A stretch of DNA of 64,000 nucleotides, from assembly GCA_945910005.1 (NCBI GenBank), contig CAMDTW010000265.1, positions 62,001-126,000 of the forward strand. The letters run 5' to 3'. The position numbers and the translations under genes were made by a program. Below, piece by piece: positions 1 through 12,769 of this stretch. Under the pieces are notes generated by a model. That model saw only the letters and a program-made list of their open reading frames with translations, was not told the DNA's origin and ran no database searches. The number at the start of each line of letters is the position of its first letter. The stretch's first letter is position 1. The stretch comes from Isoperla grammatica (taxonomy: Eukaryota; Arthropoda; Insecta; Plecoptera; Perlodidae).

Positions 1-3000
1 TTTTAAGAGGAATCTTGCATCCGGCTGGGATTCCTAAGGGTTTCAACCAAATTGCACAAATCGTTGTTTTAGAGCGTTTTAGGCTCCAATAAGCACAATT
101 TGTCCATTTCGTCACATTTCGATAACTTCTAGAGAAGTTACACCCTCCGTCGAAAAATAAGAATTATAGGTTGCATTCTTCAAGAGTATAATGAAAATGC
201 ATACATTGAGTTTTTTCGTCGTTTTTGGTTAAAATATGCATAAAAAATAGAAATTGGCTGATTTCAGTCTATCTACCACAAACTTCCAGTTTTAAGAGGA
301 ATCTTGCATACGGCCGGGATTCCTAATGGTTTCAACCAAAGTTGACAAATCGTTGTTTTAGAGCGTTTCAGGCTCCAATAAGCAAAATTTGACCATTTCG
401 TCACATTTCGATAACTTCTATAGAAGTTACACCCTCCGTTGAAAAATAAGAATTATAGGCTGCATTCTTCAAGAGTATAATAAAAATGCATAAATTGAGT
501 TTTTTCGTCGTTTTTGGTTAAAATATGCATAAAATATAGAAATTGGCTGATTTTAGTCTATCTACCACAAACTTCCAGTTTTAAGAGGAATCTTGCATAC
601 GGCTGGGATTCCTAAGGGTTTCAACCAAATTGCACAAATCGTTGTTTTAGAGCGTTTCAGGCTCCAATAAGCACAATTTGTCCATTTCGTCACATTTCGA
701 TAACTTCTAGAGAAGTTACACCCTCCGTCGAAAAATAAGAATTATAGGTTGCATTCTTCAAGAGTATAATGAAAATGCATTAATTGAGTTTTTTCGTCGT
801 TATTGGTTAAAATGTGCATTAAAAATAGAAATTGGCTGATTTCAGTCTATCTACCACAAACTTCCCGTTTTAAGAGGAATCTTGCATACGGCTGGGATTC
901 CTAAGGGTTTCAACCAAAGTTGACAAATCGTTGTTTTAGAGCGTTTCAGGCTCCAATAAGCACAATTTGTCCATTTCGTCACATTTCGATAACTACTTTA
1001 GAAGTTACACCAACCGTTGAAAAATAATAATGTTAGTGTGCATTCTGAAAGAGTATTATGAAAATGCATAAATTGAGTTTTTTTGGCGTTTTTGGTTAAA
1101 ATATGGATAAAATATAGATATTGGCTGATTTCAGTCTACCACAAACTTCGAGTTTTAAGAGGAATCTTGCATACAGCTGGGATTCCTAAGTGTTTCAACC
1201 AAAGTTGACAAATCGTTGTTTTAGAGCGTTTCAGGCTCCAATAAGCACAATTTGTCCATTTCGTCACATTTCGATTACTTCTATAGAAGTTACACCCTCC
1301 ATTGAAAAATAAGAATTATAGGCTGCATTCTTCAAGAGTATAATGAAAATGCATAAATTGAGTTTTTTCGTCGTTTTTGGTTAAAATATGCATAAAATAT
1401 AGAAATTGGCTGATTTTAGTCTATCTACCACAAACTTCCAGTTTTAAGAGGAATCTTGCATACGGCTGGGATTCCTAAGGGTTTAACTAAATTGCACAAA
1501 TCGTTGTTTTAGAGCGTTGCAGGCTCCAATAAGCACAATTTGTCCATTTCGTCACATTTCGATAACTTCTATAGAAGTTACACCCTCCGTTGAAAAATAA
1601 GAATTATAGGCTGCATTCTTCAAGAGTATAATGAAAATGCATAAATTGAGTTTTTTCGTCGTTTTTGGTTAAAATATGCATAAAATACAGAAATTGGCTG
1701 ATTTTAGTCTATCTACCACAAACTTCCAGTTTTAAGAGGAATCTTGCATACGGCTGGGATTCCTAAGGGTTTCAACCAAATTGCACAAATCGTTGTTTTA
1801 AAGCGTTTCAGGCTCCAATAAGCACAATTTGTCCATTTCGTCACATTTCGATAATTTCTATAGAAGTTACACCCTTCGTCGAAAAATAAGAATTATAGGT
1901 TGCATTTTTCAAGAGTATAATGAAAATGCCTAAATTGAGTTTTTTCGTCGTTTTTGGTTAAAATATGCATAAACAATAGAAATTGGCTGATTTCAGTCTA
2001 TCTACCACAAACTTCCAGTTTTAAGAGGAATCTTGCATACGGCTAAGATTCGTAAGGGTTTCAACCAAATTGCACAAATCGTTGTTTTAGAGCGTTTCAG
2101 GCTCCAATAAGCACAATTTGTCCATTTCGTCACATTTCGATAACTTCTATAGACGTTACACCCTCCGTCGAAAAATAAGAATTATAGGTTGCATTCTTCA
2201 AGAGTATAATGTAAATGCATAAATTGAGTTTTTTCGTCGTTTTTGGTTAAAATATGCATAAAAAATAGAAATTGGCTGATTTCAGTCTATCTTCCACAAA
2301 CTTCCAGTTTTAAGAGGAATCTTGCATACGGCCGGGATTCCTAAGGGTTTCAACCAAAGTTGACAAATCGTTGTTTTAGAGCGTTTCAGGCTCCAATAAG
2401 CACAATTGTCCATTTCGTCATATTTCGATAACTACTTTAGAAGTTACACCAACCGTTGAAAAATTATAATGTTAGTGTGCATTCTGAAAGAGTATTATAA
2501 AAATGCATAAATTGAGTTTTTTGGTCGTTTTTGGTTAAAATATGCATAAAATATAGAAATTGGCAAATTTTAGTCTATCTACCACAAACTTCCAGTTTTA
2601 AGAGGAATCTTGCATACGGCTGGGATTCCTAAGGGTTTCAACCAAAGTTGACAAATCGTTGTTTTTGAGCGTTTCAGGCTCCAATAAGCACAATTTGTCC
2701 ATTTCGTCACATTTCGATAACTACTTTAGAGGTTACACCAACCGTTGAAAAATAATAATGTTAGTGTGCATTCTGAAAGAGTATTATGAAAATGCATAAA
2801 TTGAGTTTTTTGGTCGTTTTTGGTTAAAATATGCATAAAATATAGAAATTGGCTGATTTTAGTCTATCTACCACAAACTTCCAGTTTTAAGAGGAATCTT
2901 GCATACGGCCGGGATTCCTAAGGGTTTCTAACTAAAGTTAACAAATCGATGTTTTAGAGCGTTTCAGGCTCCAATAAGCACAATTTGTCCATTTCGTCAC

Positions 3001-3752
3001 ATTTCGATAACTTCTATAGAAGTTACACCCTCCGTCGAAAAATAAGAATTATAGGTTGCATTCTTCAATAGTATAATGAAAATGCATAAATTGAGTTTTT
3101 TCGTCGTTTTTGGTTAAAATATGCATAAAAAATAGAAATTGGCTGATTTCAGTCTATCTACCACAAACTTCCAGTTTTAAGAGGAATCTTGCATACGGCC
3201 GGGATTCCTAAGGGTTTCAACCAAAGTTGACAAATCGTTGTTTTAGAGCGTTTCAGGCTCCAATAAGCACAATTTGTCCATTTCGTCACATTTCGATAAC
3301 TTCCATAGAAGTTACACCCTCCGTCGAAAAATAAGAATTATAGGTTGCATTCTTCAAGAGTATAATGAAAATGCATAAATTGAGTTTTTTCGTCGTTTTT
3401 GGTTAAAATATGCATAAAAAATAGAAATTGGCTGATTTCAGTCTATCTACCACAAACTTCCAGTTTTAAGAGGAATCTTGCATACGGCCGGGATTCCTAA
3501 GGGTTTCAACCAAAGTTGACAAATCGTTGTTTTAGAGCGTTTCAGGCTCCAATAAGCACAATTTGTCCATTTCGTCACATTTCGATAACTTCTATAGAAG
3601 TTACACCCTCCGTTGAAAAATAAGAATTATAGGCTGCATTCTTCAAGAGTAAAATGAAAATGCATACATTGAGTTTTTTTGTCGTTTTTGGTTTAAATAT
3701 GCATACAATATAGAAATTGGCTGATTTCAGTCTATCTTCCACAAACTTCCAG

Positions 3753-4041
3753 TTTTAAGAGGAATCTTGCATACGGCTGGGATTCCTAAGGGTTTCAACC
3801 AAAGTTGACAAATCGTTGTTTTAGAGCGTTTCAGGCTCCAATAAGCACAATTTGTCCATTTTGTCACATTTCGATAACTACTTTAGAAGTTACACCAACC
3901 GTTGAAAAATAATAATGTTAGTGTGCATTCTGAAAGAGTATTATGAAAATGCATAAATTGAGTTTTTTGGTCGTTTTTGCTTAAAATATGCATAAAATAT
4001 AGAAATTGGCTGATTTTAGTCTATCTACCACAAACTTCCAG
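3753..4041. repeat. Reference monomer, class B (289 bp)
   Basis: Example of B: the first part resembles class A, then the palindrome is replaced by TAACTACTTTAGAAGTTA, which is no longer self-complementary. It is followed by ACACCAACCGTTG, AATAATAATGTTAGTG, TGCATTCTGAAAGAG, TATTATG and TTTTTTGGTCG. These changes form a linked tract of about 140 bp, so B is a distinct lineage rather than scattered mutation. Length is unchanged at 289 bp, so B keeps register with A. This copy also has TTTTGTCAC in place of TTTCGTCAC. Forty such monomers were counted by eye. Confidence 0.88.
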
Positions 4042-6061
4042 TTTTAAGAGGAATCTTGCATACGGCTGGGATTCCTAAGGGTTTCAACCAAATTGCACAA
4101 ATCGTTGTTTTAGAGCGTTTCAGGCTCCAATACGCACAATTTGTCCATTTCGTCACATTTCGATAACTTCTATAGAAGTTACACCCTCCGTCGAAAAATA
4201 AGAATTATAGGTTGCATTCTTCAAGAGTATAATGAAAATGCATAAATTGAGTTTTTTGGTCGTTTTTGGTTAAAATATGCATAAAATATAGAAATTGGCT
4301 AATTTTAGTCTATCTACCACAAACTTCCAGTTTTAAGAGGAATCTTGCATACGGCTGGGATTCCTAAGGGTTTCAACCAAAGTTGAAAAATCGTTGTTTT
4401 AGAGCGTTTCAGGCTCCAATAAGCACAATTTGTCCATTTCGTCACATTTCGATAACTACTTTAGAAGTTACACCAACCGTTGAAAAATAATAATGTTAGT
4501 GTGCATTCTGAAAGAGTATTATGAAAATGCATAAATTGAGTTTTTTGGTCGTTTTTGGTTAAAATATGCATAAAATATAGAAATTGGCTGATTTTAGTCT
4601 ATCTACCACAAACTTCCAGTTTTAGGTGGAATCTTGCATACGGCCGGGATTCCTAAGGGTTTCAAACAAAGTTGACAAATCGTTGTTTTAGAGCGTTTCA
4701 GGCTCCAATAAGCACAATTTGTCCATTTCGTCACATTTCGATAACTTCTATAGAAGTTACACCCTCCGTCGAAAAATAAGAATTATAGGTTGCATTATTC
4801 AAGAGTATAATGAAAATGCATAAATTGAGTTTTTTCGTCGTTTTTGGTTAAAATATGCATAAAAAATAGAAATTGGCTGATTTCAGTCTATCTACCACAA
4901 ACTTCCAGTTTTAAGAGGAATCTTGCATACGGCCGGGATTCCTAAGGGTTTAAACCAAATTGCACAAATCGTTGTTTAGAGCGTTTCAGGCTAAAAAAAG
5001 CACAATTTGTCCATTTCGTCACATTTCGATAACTTCTATAGAAGTTACACCCTCCGTTGAAAAATAAGAATTATAGGCTGCATTCTTCAAGAGTATAATG
5101 AAAATGCATAAATTGAGTTTTTTCGTCGTTTTTGGTTAAAATATGCATAAAATATAGAAATTGGCTGATTTTAGTCTATCTACCACAAACTTCCAGTTTT
5201 AAGAGGAATCTTGCATACGGCTGGGATTCCTAAGGGTTTCAACCAAATTGCACAAATCGTTGTTTTAGAGCGTTTCAGGCTCCAATAAGCACAATTTGTC
5301 CATTTCGTCAATTTCGATAACTTCTATAGAAGTTACACCCTCCGTCGAAAAATAAGAATTATAGGTTGCATTCTTCAAGAGTATAATGAAAATGCATAAA
5401 TTGAGTTTTTTCGTCGTTTTTGGTTAAAATATGCATAAAAAATAGAAATTGGCTGATTTCAGTCTATCTACCACAAACTTCCAGTTTTAAGAGGAATCTT
5501 GCATACGGCTGGGATTCCTAAGGGTTTCAACCAAATTGCACAAATCGTTGTTTTAGAGCGTTTCAGGCTCCAATAAGCACAATTTGTCCATTTCGTCACA
5601 TTTCGATAACTTCTATAGAAGTTACACCCTCCGTTGAAAAATAAGAATTATAGGCTGCATTCTTCAAGAGTAGAATGAAAATGCATAAATTGAGTTTTAT
5701 CGTCGTTTTTTGTTAAAATATGCATAAAATATAGAAATTGGCTGATTTCAGTCTATCTACCACAAACTTCCAGTTTTAAGAGGAATCTTGCATACGGCTG
5801 GGATTCCTAAGGGTTCAACCAAAGTTGACAAATCGTTGTTTTAGAGCGTTTCAGGCTCCAATAAGCATAATTTGTCCATTTCGTCACATTTCGATAACTA
5901 CTTTAGAAGTTACACCAACCGTTGAAAAATAATAATGTTAGTGTGCATTCTGAAAGAGTATTATGAAAATGCATAAATTGGGTTTTTTGGTCGTTTTTGT
6001 TTAAAATATGCATAAAATATAGAAATTGGCTGATTTTAGTCTATCTACCACAAACTTCCAG

Positions 6062-6349
6062 TTTTAAGAGGAATCTTGCATACGGCCGGGATTCCTAAGG
6101 GTTTCAACCAAAGTTGACAAATCGTTGTTTTAGAGCGTTTCAGGCTCCAATAAGCACAATGTGTCCATTTCGTCACATTTCGATAACTTCTATAGAAGTA
6201 ACACCCTCCGTTGAAAAATAAGAGTTATAGGCTGCATTCTTCTAGAGTATAATGAAAATGCATAAATTGAGTTTTTTCGTCGTTTTTGGTTTAATTTGCA
6301 TAAAATATAGAAATTGGCTGATTTTAGTCTATCTACCACAAACTTCCAG
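6062..6349. repeat. Monomer subtype D, copy 1 of 5 (left of gap only)
   Basis: An A1-like monomer with a private haplotype: CACAATGTGTCC, AAGAGTTATAGG, TTCTTCTAGAGTATAATG and GGTTTAATTTGCATAAAA. Further copies start at 8662, 13310, 15042 and 22271; small private differences (for example a doubled A near 15230, GAAAATTAAG near 22420) separate them. I did not see it right of the gap. Spacings are about 9, 15 (after subtracting the inserted element), 6 and 25 monomers, so it marks repeated segmental copying. Confidence 0.8.
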
Positions 6350-6638
6350 TTTTAAGAGGAATCTTGCATACGGCTGGGATTCCTAAGGGTTTCAACCAAA
6401 TTGCACAAATCGTTGTTTTAGAGCGTTTCAGGCTCCAATAAGCACAATTTGTCCATTTCGTCACATTTCGATAACTTCTATAGAAGTTACACCCTCCGTC
6501 GAAAAATAAGAATTATAGGTTGCATTCTTCAAGAGTATAATGAAAATGCATAAATTGAGTTTTTTCGTCGTTTTTGGTTAAAATATGCATAAAAAATAGA
6601 AATTGGCTGATTTCAGTCTATCTACCACAAACTTCCAG
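6350..6638. repeat. Reference monomer, class A2 (289 bp)
   Basis: Example of A2: GGCTGGGATTCC, CCAAATTGCACAAATC, an intact palindrome, ACACCCTCCGTCG, ATAGGTTGCATTC, a TTTTTTCGTCG block, GCATAAAAAATAG and GATTTCAGTC. The ATTGCAC junction and CCGTCG usually travel together, giving a recognisable haplotype in both halves of the window. Confidence 0.85.
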
Positions 6639-9600
6639 TTTTAAGAGGAATCTTGCATACGGCCGGGATTCCTAAGGGTTTCAACCAAAATTGACAAATC
6701 GTTGTTTTAGAGCGTTTCAGGCTCCAATAAGCACAATTTGTCCATTTCGTCACATTTCGATAACTTCCATAGAAGTTACACCCTCCGTCGAAAAATAAGA
6801 ATTATAGGTTGCATTCTTCAAGAGTATAATGAAAATGCATAAATTAAGTTTTTTCGTCGTTTTTGGTTAAAATATGCATAAAAAATAGAAATTGGCTGAT
6901 TTCAGTCTATCTACCACAAACTTCCAGTTTTAAGAGGAATCTTGCATACGGCCGGGATTCCTAAGGGTTTCAACCAAAGTTGACAAATCGTTGTTTTAGA
7001 GCGTTTCAGGCTCCAATAAGCACAATTTGTCCATTTCGTCAAGTTTCGATAACTTCTATAGAAGTTACACCCTCCGTTGAAAAATAAGAATTATAGGCTG
7101 CATTCTTCAAGAGTAAAATGAAAATGCATACATTGAGTTTTTTTGTCGTTTTTGGTTTAAATATGCATAAAATATAGAAATTGGCTGATTTCAGTCTATC
7201 TTCCACAAACTTCCAGTTTAAAGAGGAATCTTGCATACGGCTGGGATTCCTAAGGGTTTCAACCAAAGTTGACAAATCGTTGTTTTAGAGCGTTTCAGGC
7301 TCCAATAAGCACAATTTGTCCATTTCGTCACATTTCGATAACTACTTTAGAAGTTACACCAACCGTTGAAAAATAATAATGTTAGTGTGCATTCTGAAAG
7401 AGTATTATGAAAATGCATAAATTGAGTTTTTTGGTCGTTTTTGGTTAAAATATGCATAAAATATAGAAATTGGCTGATTTTAGTCTATCTACCACAAACT
7501 TCCAGTTTTAAGAGGAATCTTGCATACGGCTGGGATTCCTAAGGGTTCCAACCAAATTGCACAAATCGTTGTTTTAGAGCGTTTCAGGCTCCAATAAGCA
7601 CAATTTGTCCATTTCGTCACATTTCGATAACTTCTATAGAAGTTACACTCTCCGTCGAAAAATAAGAATTATAGGTTGCATTCTTCAAGAGTATAATGAA
7701 AATGCATAAATTGAGTTTTTTGGTCGTTTTTGGTTAAAATATGCATAAAATATAGAAAATGGCTGATTTTAGTCTATCTACCACAAACTTCCAGTTTTAA
7801 GAGGAATCTTGCATACGGCCGGGATTCCTAAGGGTTTCAACCAAAGTTGACAAATCGTTGTTTTAGAGCGTTTCAGGCTCCAATAAGCACAATTTTTCCA
7901 TTTCGTCACATTTCGATAACTTCCATAGAAGTTACACCCTCCGTCGAAAAATAAGAATTATAGGTTGCATTCTTCAAGAGTATAATGAAAATGAATAAAT
8001 TGAGTTTTTTCGTCGTTTTTGGTTTGAATATGCATAAAAAATAGAAATTGGGTGATTTCAGTCTATCTACCACAAACTTCCAGTTTTAAGAGGAATCTTG
8101 CATACGGCCGGGATTCCTAAGGGTTTCAACCAAAGTTGACAAATTGTTGTTTTAGAGCGTTTCAGGCTGCAATAAGCACAATTTGTCCATTTCGTCACAT
8201 TTCGATAACTTCTATAGAAGTTACACCCTCCGTTGAAAAATAAGAATTATAGGCTGCATTCTTCAAGAGTATAATGAAAATGCATAAATTGAGTTTTTTC
8301 GTCGTTTTTGGTTAAAATATGCATAAAATATAGAAATTGGCTGATTTCAGTCTATCTACCAAAAACTTCCAGTTTTAAGAGGAATCTTGCATACGGCTGG
8401 GATTCCTAAGGGTTTCAACCAAAGTTGACAAATCGTTGTTGTAGAGCGTTTCAGGCTCCAATAAGCACAATTTGTCCATTTCGTCACATTTCGATAACTA
8501 CTTTAGAAGTTACACCAACCGTTGAAAAATAATAATGTTAGTGTGCATTCTGAAAGAGTATTATGAAAATGCATAAATTGAGTTTTTTGGTCGTTTTTAG
8601 TTAAAATATGCATAAAATATAGAAATTGGCTGATTTTAGTCTATCTACCACAAACTTCCAGTTTTAAGAGGAATCTTGCATACGGCCGGGATTCCTAAGG
8701 GTTTCAACCAAAGTTGACAAATCGTTGTTTTAGAGCGTTTCAGGCTCCAATTAGCACAATGTGTCCATTTCGTCACATTTCGATAACTTCTATAGAAGTT
8801 ACACCCTCCGTTGAAAAATAAGAGTTATAGGCTGCATTCTTCTAGAGTATAATGAAAATGCATAAATTGAGTTTTTTCGTCGTTTTTGGTTTAATTTGCA
8901 TAAAATATAGAAATTGGCTGATTTTAGTCTATCTACCACAAACTTCCAGTTTTAAGAGGAATCTTGCATACGGCTGGGATTCCTAAGGGTTTCAACCAAA
9001 TTGCACAAATCGTTGTTTTAGAGCGTTTCAGGCTCCAATAAGCACAATTTGTCCATTTCGTCACATTTCGATAACTTCTATAGAAGTTACACCCTCCGTC
9101 GAAAAATAAGAATTATAGGTTGCATTCTTCAAGAGTATAATGAAAATGCATAAATTGAGTTTTTTCGTCGTTTTTGGTTAAAATATGCATAAAAAATAGA
9201 AATTGGCTGATTTCTGTCTATCTACCACAAACTTCCAGTTTTAAGAGGAATCTTGCATACGGCCGGGATTCCTAAGGGTTTCAACCAAAGTTGACAAATC
9301 GTTGTTTTAGAGCGTTTCAGGCTCCAATAAGCACAATTTGTCCATTTCGTCACATTTCGATAACTTCCATAGAAGTTACACCCTCCGTCGAAAAATAAGT
9401 ATTATAGGTTGCATTCTTCAAGAGTATAATGAAAATGCATAAATTGAGTTTTTTCGTCGTTTTTGGTTAAAATATGCATAAAATATAGAAATTGGCTGAT
9501 TTCAGTCTATCTACCACAAACTTCCAGTTTTAAGAGGAATCTTGCATACGGCTGGGATTCCTAAGGGTTTCAACCAAAGTTGACAAATCGTTGTTTTAGA

Positions 9601-12468
9601 GCGTTTCAGGCTCCAATAAGCACAATTTGTCCATTTCGTCACATTTCAATAACTACTTTAGAAGTTACACCAACCGTTGAAAAATAATAATGTTAGTGTG
9701 CATTCTGAAAGAGTATTATGAAAATGCATAAATTGTGTTTTTTGGTCGTTTTTGGTTAAAATATGCATAAAAAATAGAAATTGGCTGATTTCAGTCTATC
9801 TACCACAAACTTCCAGTTTTAAGAGGAATCTTGCATACGGCCGGGATTCCTAAGGGTTTCAACCAAAGTTGACAAATCGTGTTTTAGAGCGTTTCAGGCT
9901 CCAATAAGCACAATTAGTCCATTTCGTCACATTTCGATAACTTCTATAGAAGTTACACCCTCCGTTGAAAAATAAGAATTATAGGCTGCATTCTTCAAGA
10001 GTATAATGAAAATGCATAAATTGAGTTTTTTCGTCGTTTTTTGTTAAAATATGCATAAAATATAGAAATTGGCTGATTTCAGTCTATCTACCACAAACTT
10101 CCAGTTTTAAGAGGAATCTTGCATACGGCCGGGATTCCTAAGGGTTCAACCAAAGTTGACAAATCGTTGTTTTAGAGCGTTTCAGGCTCCAATAAGCACA
10201 ATTTGTCCATGTCGTCACATTTCGATAACTACTTTAGAAGTTACACCAACCGTTGAAAAATAATAATGTTAGTGTGCATTCTGAAAGAGTATTATGAAAA
10301 TGCATAAATTGAGTTTTTTGGTCGTTTTTGGTTAAAATATGCATAAAATATAGAAATTGGCTGATTTTAGTCTATCTACCACAAACTTCCAGTTTTAAGA
10401 GGAATCTTGCATACGGCTGGGATTCCTAAGGGTTTCAACCAAATTGCACAAATCGTTGTTTTAGAGCGTTTCAGGCTCCAATAAGCACAATTTGTCCATT
10501 TCGTCACATTTCGATAACTTCTATAGAAGTTACACCCTCCGTCGAAAAATAAGAATTATAGGTTGCATTCTTCAAGAGTATAATGAAAATGCATAAATTG
10601 AGTTTTTTCGTCGTTTTTGGTTAAAATATGCATAAAAAATAGAAATTGGCTGATTTCAGTCTATCTACCACAAACTTCCAGTTTTAAGAGGAATCTTGCA
10701 TACGGCCGGGATTCCTAAGGGTTTCAACCAAAGTTGACAAATCGTTGTTTTAGAGCGTTTCAGGCTCCAATAAGCACAATTTGTCCATTTCGTCACATTT
10801 CGATAACTTCCATAGAAGTTACACCCTCCGTCGAAAAATAAGAATTTTAGGTTGCATTCTTCAAGAGTATAATGAAAATGCATAAATTGAGTTTTTTCGT
10901 CGTTTTTGGTTTGAATATGCATAAAAAATAGATATTGGCTGATTTCAGTCTATCTACCACAAACTTCCAGTTTTAAGAGGAATCTTGCATACGGCCGGGA
11001 TTCCTAAGGGTTTCAACCAAAGTTGACAAATTGTTGTTTTAGAGCGTTTCAGGCTCCAATAAGCACAATTTGTCCATTTCGTCACATTTCGATAACTTCT
11101 ATAGAAGTTACACCCTCCGTTGAAAAATAAGAATTATAGGCTGCATTCTTCAAGAGTATAATGAAAATGCATAAATTGAGTTTTTTTCGTCGTTTTTGGT
11201 TAAAATATGCATAAAATATAGAAATTGGCTGATTTCAGTCTATCTACCACAAACTTCCAGTTTTAAGAGGAATCTTGCATACGGCTGGGATTCCTAAGGG
11301 TTTCAACCAAAGTTGACAAATCGTTGTTTTAGAGCGTTTCAGGCTCCAATAAGCACAATTTGTCCATTTCGTCACATTTCGATAACTACTTAAGAAGTTA
11401 CACCAACCGTTGAAAAATAATAATTTTAGTGTGCATTCTGAAAGAGTATTATGAAAATGCATAAATTGAGTTTTTTGGTCGTTTTTGGTTAAAATATGCA
11501 TAAAATATAGAAATTGGCTGATTTTAGTCTATCTACCACAAACTTCCAGTTTTAAGAGGAATCTTGCATACGGCTGAAATTCCTAAGGGTTTCAACCAAA
11601 TTGCACAAATCGTTGTTTTAGAGCGTTTCAGGCTCCAATAAGCACAATTTGTCCATTTCGTGACATTTCGATAACTTCTATAGAAGTTACACCCTCCGTC
11701 GAAAAATAAGAATTATAGGTTGCATTCTTCAAGAGTATAATGAAAATGCATAAATTGAGTTTTTTCGTCGTTTTTGGTTTGAATATGCATAAAAAATAGT
11801 AATTGGCTGATTTCAGTCTATCTACCACAAACTTCCAGTTTTAAGAGGAATCTTGCATACGGCCAGGATTCCTAAGGGTTTCAACCAAAGTTGACAAATT
11901 GTTGTTTTAGAGCGTTTCAGGCTCCAATAAGCACAATTTGTCCATTTCGTCACATTTCGATTACTTCTATAGAAGTTACACCCTCCGTTGAAAAATAAGA
12001 ATTATAGGCTGCATTCTTCAAGAGTATAATGAAAATGCATAAATTGAGTTTTTTCGTCGTTTTTGGTTAAAATTTGCATAAAATATAGAAATTGGCTGAT
12101 TTCAGTCTATCTACCACAAACTTCCAGTTTTAAGAGGAATCTTGCATACGGCTGGGATTCCTAAGGGTTTCAACCAAAGTTGACAAATCGTTGTTTTAGA
12201 GCGTTTCAGGCTCCAATAAGCACAATTTGTCCATTTCGTCACATTTCAATAACTACTTTAGAAGTTACACCAACCGTTGAAAAATAATAATGTTAGTGTG
12301 CATTCTGAAAGAGTATTATGAAAATGCATTAATTGTGTTTTTTGGTCGTTTTTGGTTAAAATATGCATAAAATATAGAAATTGGCTGATTTTAGTCTATC
12401 TACCACAAACTTCCAGTTTTAAGAGGAATCTTGCATACGGCTGAAATTCCTAAGGGTTTCAACCAAAT

Positions 12469-12480
12469 GGGGCTTTGCAC
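12469..12480 (+). repeat. Left terminal inverted repeat of the 313-bp element
   Basis: GGGGCTTTGCAC is the exact reverse complement of the element's other end. Identity stops after 12 bp: the next bases inside (TGCCAC on the left, GCAAAG read inward from the right) do not match. Confidence 0.85.
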
Positions 12481-12525
12481 TGCCACATTCTCCCACTCGC
12501 AGCGCCAGCGTAGTGCCAGCCTTCA

Positions 12526-12541
12526 GACAAGGTCTACTTGA
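12526..12541 (+). repeat. Internal 16-bp inverted repeat, left arm
   Basis: GACAAGGTCTACTTGA is perfectly complementary to TCAAGTAGACCTTGTC at 12679-12694. Together with the terminal repeats this gives the element a nested foldback layout. Confidence 0.75.
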
Positions 12542-12570
12542 TCTCCGCATAGCTTAGCCATGAAAAAAGG

Positions 12571-12623
12571 GCTGATTTACCCATCCAGGAGGCTCTGGAC
12601 TTGAGCTCGAACTATGGTGGCGC
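12571..12623 (+). repeat. Internal 53-bp direct repeat, copy 1
   Basis: It starts GCTGATTTACCCATCCAG and ends GGTGGCGC. By eye, 43 of 53 positions match the second copy at 12698-12750, without gaps. The divergence shows that the duplication is older than the insertion of this copy, so it belongs to the element family rather than arising in the satellite. Confidence 0.75.
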
Positions 12624-12665
12624 TACTTCCATTCCAATGTCTTTGGCAAAATGCTGCCATCACAG

Positions 12666-12719
12666 CCTGCTGGATGGGTCAAGTAGACCTTGTCCGCGCT
12701 GATTTACCCATCCAGCAGG
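12666..12719. repeat. Hairpin inside the 313-bp element and right arm of the 16-bp inverted repeat
   Basis: CCTGCTGGATGGGT (12666-12679) is the perfect reverse complement of ACCCATCCAGCAGG (12706-12719), a 14-bp stem with a 26-bp loop. The loop holds nearly all of the right arm (12679-12694) of the 16-bp inverted repeat that begins at 12526. Copy 1 of the 53-bp direct repeat carries a slightly changed form of the same stem arm. Confidence 0.7.
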
Positions 12720-12750
12720 TCATGGATTTGGGCTTGGACGGTGGTGGCGC
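12698..12750 (+). repeat. Internal 53-bp direct repeat, copy 2
   Basis: Partner of 12571-12623, displaced by 127 bp. Same GCTGATTTACCCATCCAG start and GGTGGCGC end, with about ten substitutions between. Confidence 0.75.
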
Positions 12751-12769
12751 ATTCTACGTCAAGCTTTGC

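Larger units (their letters stand above)
1..12468. repeat. Satellite array, ~289-bp monomer, left block
   Basis: Head-to-tail tandem repeat. Successive TTTTAAGAGG starts fall at 290, 579, 868 and 1153, giving periods of 289, 289 and 285; the short one lacks 4 bp in the CTATCTACC segment. In order, a monomer holds TTTTAAGAGGAATCTTGCAT, GGATTCCTAAGGG, CAACCAAA, GTTTTAGAGCG, AGGCTCCAATAAGCAC, TTTCGTCACATTTCGAT, a palindrome or its broken form, a GCATTCT segment, ATGAAAATGCATAAATTGAG, a T-rich CGTC block, GGTTAAAATATGCATAAAA and CTACCACAAACTTCCAG. All copies share one orientation. A1, A2 and B types are interspersed irregularly: B monomers occur near 993, 2431, 2720, 3877, 4455, 5898, 7340, 8497, 9652, 10228, 11385 and 12252. 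No gene is embedded. The longest open frames (for example minus strand at 7039-7275, 10665-10922 and 11244-11501) are chance readings of the monomer. The monomer family is not one I can name. Confidence 0.97.

Noticed and set aside
313..330. Possible CENP-B box in CTTGCATACGGCCGGGA
   Set aside because: Only the CGGG end fits the NTTCGNNNNANNCGGGN core. TTGC replaces TTCG and G replaces the conserved A, and in about half the monomers CGGG itself is CTGGG.
10665..11501. Repeated minus-strand open frames of about 85 codons with near-identical peptides (also at 17340, 19363, 19941 and 44258)
   Set aside because: They are translations of the satellite. The same peptide appears wherever the same monomer variant does, no frame survives a monomer boundary without shifting because 289 is not divisible by 3, and most copies are broken by stops. 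There is no sign of protein-level selection.
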